Shown here: in pieces, positions 6,766 to 9,680 of the stretch | How positions within the stretch are numbered: position 1 is the stretch's first letter | Layout: each line of letters begins with the position of its first letter | From: Candidatus Omnitrophota bacterium | GTDB taxonomy: Bacteria > Hinthialibacterota > Hinthialibacteria > Hinthialibacterales > JAKPRU01 | Direction: 5' to 3' | DNA: 9,680 nt | Assembly: GCA_029557025.1 (NCBI GenBank) | Contig: JAKPRU010000224.1 | Span: 1 to 9,680 of the forward strand | The notes under the pieces: generated by a model | Databases searched by the model: none | The model's input: the letters and a program-made list of their open reading frames with translations, nothing else | What the model was told of the DNA's origin: nothing | Made by a program: the position numbers and the translations under genes

Positions 6766-8241
6766 TCAGCCGCTGCGCAATCCGGGCGGGGAAGACGCAC
6801 CGGTTCTTGAATTCAAGGCGGCGGCGATATCGTCCGCACTCAGGATCTCGCTTTCGGAGAACAGCACGGCTCTTTTGATGGTGGCCTTTAATCCGGGGAT
6901 GTTCTCCGGCCAGGATTCTTCGCGCAGCAACCGAATGGCCTCCGGTGAGAAATCCCGGCAGTCTTTCCCGATCTCTTCCGCGAAATCGTTCAGAAACCGT
7001 CGGGCAAGCACTTCAATGTCGCGCCCGCGTTCCCGCAACGGCGGCAGATGGATTTTCAACACTCCGAGGTGTGTAAGAAGTTCCTGATGGAAACGCCCGG
7101 CGGCCACCTCCCGCGCAAGATCGGCGCTGGTAGAGCAAATCAACCGGACATCGGCTTTCCGCGGCTGGACCTCCCCCACACGGGTGTAAGTCCCATCGGT
7201 CAGAATACGCAGCAGCATAACCTGTACGGCTGGACCGATTTTTTCCACTTCATCCAAAAACACCGTCCCCCCGTCCGCCACAGCAATCACGCCGGGAAAC
7301 TCGCCATGTTTGCCGGCATGCTCCGCCGCCCCGAACAGCTCCCGGTTCAACACCTCCTCGCTCATGGCTCCGCATTTCACCGGCACGTAAGCATGAGAGG
7401 CACGTTCCGGGTCGTTTGCATGAAGGGTTTTCGCCATGAACTCCTTGCCGGTTCCCGGCTCACCGTAGAAAAGTACGGGCGTTCCGGGCGACTGAATGGC
7501 TTTTTTCAGAACGGCCACCGCCTCCTTCATTGCCGGGCACTGAGCGGTGATGTCACCGAAAACACCCTCCGGGGCCGAACCTGACTGCGCCTCCTCTTTT
7601 TCGATCTCCTTGATCGCACGCGATACCGCTGACCGAAGGTCATCCGGAAAAGTCCGCGACATCACCAGGTAATCAAATGCACCCGACCGGATTGCCTCCA
7701 CGGCCACAGGTGCGGTCGCTGCGTGAACTGTAATCAGGATTGTCCGGGTGTTCGGGTATCTTTCACGAATATGTTTGAGAAGAATCAACCCATCATTCTC
7801 CTCCGGCATCCGCAGATCGGTGATCACCACATCAAAGGTTTCTTTTTCAAGCACTTCGATGCTCTGTTTCAGATTCGCCGCCCGGCCGATCTCATACCCC
7901 TCCGTCTCCAAAACATTGCAGATGGAATCCCGCTGATATTCCTTGTCATCCACAACCAGAATCCGCCGTTTCTTTCGGGAAGTCTGCCAATCCGATCCCC
8001 CGGCCTCTTTTTCGCCCTGACCGGTCAAGAGCCACTCAATGGACACCCCGGTACAGGCGGCCACATTCAACAGGAAATCGATCGGCGGAGTACGCCCGTT
8101 TTCATAATTGTGAAGGGTGGATACTCCAACCCCTAAAAACCGGGCAAAAGCGGCTGTGGTTCGGTCACCTTTCAATTCCTTCAAACGATCGGGAATTGTG
8201 GCAACTTGACTTTCAATTATATTTGTCGAAATATCGGACAT
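6766..8241 (-). CDS. HTH(XRE)-receiver-AAA+ transcriptional regulator, NtrC-like but degenerate
   Basis: 491 residues from ATG 8241 (AGG six bases upstream); the open frame extends to 8328 but would run through the control region. Order: Cro/CI-type HTH at 16-73 ending SIEWLLTG, a phage-repressor-like hallmark; receiver at 93-212 with D98/D99, phospho-acceptor D142 in ITDLRMP and T171; AAA+ at about 228-470. Walker A is GEPGTGKE (260-267) and Walker B GGTVFLDE (324-331). Several things are missing. The segment between ELFG and ADGG (305-321) has no GAFTGA loop. Both arginine-finger positions are His (FHQELLTHL, H385 and H391). The WPGNVREL motif reads WPENIPGL, so the sensor II Arg is lost. 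The receiver lysine is replaced by Met194. There is no C-terminal Fis-type HTH, so DNA binding has moved to the N-terminus. It is therefore unlikely to remodel sigma54 and probably acts as a nucleotide- or phosphorylation-gated repressor or activator of sigma70 promoters. It is the partner of the downstream kinase. Confidence 0.93.
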   Translation of the reverse strand: MSDISTNIIESQVATIPDRLKELKGDRTTAAFARFLGVGVSTLHNYENGRTPPIDFLLNVAACTGVSIEWLLTGQGEKEAGGSDWQTSRKKRRILVVDDKEYQRDSICNVLETEGYEIGRAANLKQSIEVLEKETFDVVITDLRMPEENDGLILLKHIRERYPNTRTILITVHAATAPVAVEAIRSGAFDYLVMSRTFPDDLRSAVSRAIKEIEKEEAQSGSAPEGVFGDITAQCPAMKEAVAVLKKAIQSPGTPVLFYGEPGTGKEFMAKTLHANDPERASHAYVPVKCGAMSEEVLNRELFGAAEHAGKHGEFPGVIAVADGGTVFLDEVEKIGPAVQVMLLRILTDGTYTRVGEVQPRKADVRLICSTSADLAREVAAGRFHQELLTHLGVLKIHLPPLRERGRDIEVLARRFLNDFAEEIGKDCRDFSPEAIRLLREESWPENIPGLKATIKRAVLFSESEILSADDIAAALNSRTGASSPPGLRSG

Positions 8242-8257
8242 TTTTTGCCTGTGCCTA

Positions 8258-8286
8258 TTGACATGGTACATGTTTGTGAATATACT
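8258..8286 (+). promoter_or_regulatory. Strong sigma70-like promoter reading right (PR)
   Basis: TTGACA (8258-8263), a 17-base spacer and TATACT (8281-8286): consensus -35, consensus spacing and five of six -10 bases. The start would be near 8293, giving a leader of about 115 bases to ATG 8409 of the secreted repeat protein. The spacer start holds a perfect palindrome, ACATG-GTA-CATGT (8261-8273). TTTGTGAA (8273-8280) abuts the -10 box. It faces the leftward promoter at 8355-8383. Confidence 0.75.
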
Positions 8287-8310
8287 ATAGTCAGATCGTT
8301 CACAAATGTA
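8267..8310. promoter_or_regulatory. Inverted-repeat operator candidate over PR
   Basis: TACATGTTTGTGAA (8267-8280) faces TTCACAAATGTA (8299-8310). The inner 8 bases are an exact inverted repeat (TTTGTGAA/TTCACAAA) with 18 bases between the arms, and the flanks TACAT/ATGTA also pair once one base is skipped. The right-reading -10 box lies between the arms, so occupancy should block that promoter. The same sequence is transcribed in the leader of the regulator mRNA, where it could also fold. Binding by the HTH regulator is inference. Confidence 0.6.
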
Positions 8311-8354
8311 TCCAGAGATCGCCATCAAAAAGGTCAGAAGGTTCTTCTTTCATA

Positions 8355-8383
8355 ATTGTAGATGATAAAATCAATTGAGTCAA
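8355..8383 (-). promoter_or_regulatory. Strong sigma70-like promoter reading left (PL), for the regulator
   Basis: On the minus strand TTGACT (8383-8378), a 17-base spacer and TACAAT (8360-8355): five of six bases match in each box with optimal spacing. Transcription would start near 8348 and give the regulator a leader of about 107 bases that spans the whole of PR and its inverted repeat. TTCGTGAA at 8388-8395 lies just upstream of the -35 box. Confidence 0.7.
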
Positions 8384-8408
8384 GTCATTCGTGAAAGGAT
8401 TTTTGGCC

Positions 8409-9518
8409 ATGTTCGTGAATCGGATCGAGTCTTTTTTGACATCCTGGACCGGCCCGCAGCCGCTGAAATACTTCAGGTATGGTGGCATCGTTTGTGCGGT
8501 CCTCCTTTCCGGCTCTCCCATTATGGCACAGCAGACGTTGATTTTTCAGGACTTAGATACAGTGATTCTCGATGGCGCGGATGCAGGAGTGGATTCCTAT
8601 TCCCCGGCTGTTGCGGTAAACGGGCTTGATGAAGCCGCCGTGGTGTGGAGCGATGACGAGTCCGGGCCGATTGACACCCTGACCTGCATTTTTTCCAGGG
8701 GACTTGAGAGCCTGACAGATGTTGTATATGTCAATGATCTTTACCAAGATACAAACACGAAAGACCCCCGCGTTGCTGCGGGGAAAAACAACGCTTTCTT
8801 TTTTGTCTGGGCGGATAACCGCAGCCTTGAAGGGCTTTATGATGTTTATTTCTCTGGAATCAACGATCAGGCAATAAATCTGTTCAATAAGAATATTCTT
8901 GTAAATAAAACATACGAAAACACAAATGTGGAAATTCCTGACATTACGTCGTTGGGCAATGGTATTGTTGCCATCTGTTGGATGGATGACCGTCATCAAC
9001 TTAAAGATATATATGCACGGCGGTTTAAGGAGGATGGAACGCCGGTTGACAGCCGAGATTTCATCGTCAATCCGGCCTATGTGGATACGAACGTGAGTCA
9101 CCCACGGGTTGCCGGGGATTTGCAGGGAAATGCGGTGATTGTCTGGTCGGATGACCGTCTTGTAATTCCCGGACAAACAACGGACTATCGGAACGATATT
9201 TTCGCTCGTGTCCTTCCCCGCTCTGCCGTGTCCAACGCCCAGGGTGGATGGCCCGGTCCGCAACATGAAATCATGGTGAGCAACAGCGATAATGGCAGCG
9301 ATGATGCTGTCGATCCCGATATTGATGGGAATAATCACGGATTATACCTGGTGGCGTGGGTGAATCGGACTGCAAACAAGAACGATTCCCACATTTACGC
9401 CGCGGCAATTACAGCATCCGGCGAACGGCTCACGGATGAGTTTCAAGTCGATCTCGCGCCCAGCCCCGCCGTGGTGGCAGATCCTGCGGTGACGTTCTGG
9501 GATACGATATATTTTTGA
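8409..9518 (+). CDS. Secreted propeller-like repeat protein, frameshifted and running off the window
   Basis: From ATG 8409 (AAAGGA nine bases upstream at 8394-8399; GTG 8391 is a poorer alternative) the frame gives 369 residues. A long N-terminal region leads to a membrane segment (YGGIVCAVLLSGSPIMA), with probable cleavage before QQTLIF. The mature part repeats every 54-71 residues around a core 'xVxWxDxR....DIYxRxF': VVWSDDE, FFVWADNR, AICWMDDR, VIVWSDDR, LVAWVNRT. Core Trp residues fall at 80, 134, 191, 246 and 317. Linkers also repeat (YQDTNTKDPRVA, YENTNVEIPDIT, YVDTNVSHPRVA). Such repeats suggest a beta-propeller or similar surface adhesin-like domain; no enzyme motif was seen. The frame stops at TGA 9516-9518, but the sequence continues coding one base out of frame to the window end, so the true protein is longer. 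It is divergent from and probably controlled by the neighbouring regulator. Confidence 0.85.
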   Translation: MFVNRIESFLTSWTGPQPLKYFRYGGIVCAVLLSGSPIMAQQTLIFQDLDTVILDGADAGVDSYSPAVAVNGLDEAAVVWSDDESGPIDTLTCIFSRGLESLTDVVYVNDLYQDTNTKDPRVAAGKNNAFFFVWADNRSLEGLYDVYFSGINDQAINLFNKNILVNKTYENTNVEIPDITSLGNGIVAICWMDDRHQLKDIYARRFKEDGTPVDSRDFIVNPAYVDTNVSHPRVAGDLQGNAVIVWSDDRLVIPGQTTDYRNDIFARVLPRSAVSNAQGGWPGPQHEIMVSNSDNGSDDAVDPDIDGNNHGLYLVAWVNRTANKNDSHIYAAAITASGERLTDEFQVDLAPSPAVVADPAVTFWDTIYF

Positions 9519-9680
9519 TCACATGGTATGACGGGCGGGAAGGCGGCATATTTGCCGGACAGATGTACGATGCAGCGTCGGGCCTTTATATCGGGCCGGA
9601 GTTCATCGTGACCGACCTTGTCGCCCAGGGGGACCGACCGGCAGGCGCAATGTTCAGCGACCGGGCTTTTACGACCGTGT
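9512..9680 (+). other. Out-of-frame continuation of the repeat protein
   Basis: After the TGA at 9516-9518 the reading continues in another frame as LITWYDGREGGIFAGQMYD, then LYIGPEFIVTD, and runs to the edge. The first part is the sixth copy of the repeat core (ITWYDGR, expected Trp about 56 residues after the previous core). One extra T in the five-T run (9512-9516) would make ATA TAT TTT TTG ATC and restore the frame. The preceding repeat and this one therefore belong to one gene, interrupted either by a real slip or by a sequencing error. Confidence 0.8.

Noticed and set aside
6714..6800. Kinase start at GTG 6800
   Set aside because: It would overlap the regulator end by 35 bases, and the added residues are proline- and arginine-rich and unlike a kinase N-terminus. 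ATG 6713 is preferred, although its ribosome binding site is weak.
8242..8328. Upstream extension of the regulator by 29 residues (start 8328 or 8325)
   Set aside because: The extension runs through the promoter and inverted repeat, has no ribosome binding site, and is not HTH-like. ATG 8241 has AGG six bases upstream and leads directly into the HTH domain.
8524..8544. TGGCAC sequence considered as a sigma54 -24 element
   Set aside because: No GC at the -12 position at the right spacing, and it lies inside the coding region. No other sigma54 promoter was seen, in keeping with the loss of GAFTGA in the regulator.
8375..8629. Overlapping plus-strand open frame starting at 8375
   Set aside because: A shadow of the secreted repeat gene: no signal peptide, no repeat pattern, no recognisable domain.

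Overview
The window looks like a piece of a Gram-negative bacterial chromosome of intermediate GC content. It encodes several Sec-type secreted proteins, a membrane histidine kinase with its regulator, and sigma70-like promoters. No rRNA, tRNA, transposase, integrase or CRISPR array was seen. The mix of secreted beta-helix proteins, a DUF6798-like membrane protein and a Desulfobacterota-style sensor kinase suggests an uncultured environmental lineage. The phylum cannot be fixed from this sequence.

Layout. (1) Positions 3738 down to 1, minus strand: two paralogous secreted right-handed beta-helix proteins (3738-2788 and 2791-1769, overlapping at ATGA), a secreted helical-repeat-like protein (1731-697), and a frameshifted multi-pass membrane protein that runs off the left edge (530-1). 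They probably form one transcription unit. (2) Positions 3739-4466: an oppositely oriented two-gene cassette. It holds a 39-residue ORF that looks like a DUF4258-type toxin partner with its middle deleted, coupled by ATGA to a complete DUF2283 gene. An intergenic repeat element follows. (3) Positions 8241-4467, minus strand: a regulator with an unusual order (N-terminal Cro/CI-type HTH, receiver, NtrC-type AAA+) and a dCache-HAMP histidine kinase. (4) Positions 8242-8408: a control region with two face-to-face sigma70-like promoters and four copies of TTYGTGAA. (5) Position 8409 to the right edge, plus strand: a secreted propeller-like repeat protein, frameshifted at 9512-9516.

Working model (inference). 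The kinase senses a periplasmic ligand and signals to the HTH-REC-AAA+ regulator. The regulator acts at the shared control region on its own promoter and on that of the secreted repeat protein. The AAA+ domain keeps Walker A and B but appears to have lost the GAFTGA loop, both arginine fingers and the sensor II arginine. The receiver lacks its conserved lysine. This is therefore unlikely to be a normal sigma54 activator. That regulator and its control region are the strongest candidates for something undescribed here. Three single-base frameshifts, all at homopolymer runs near the window ends, need checking as possible sequencing errors.
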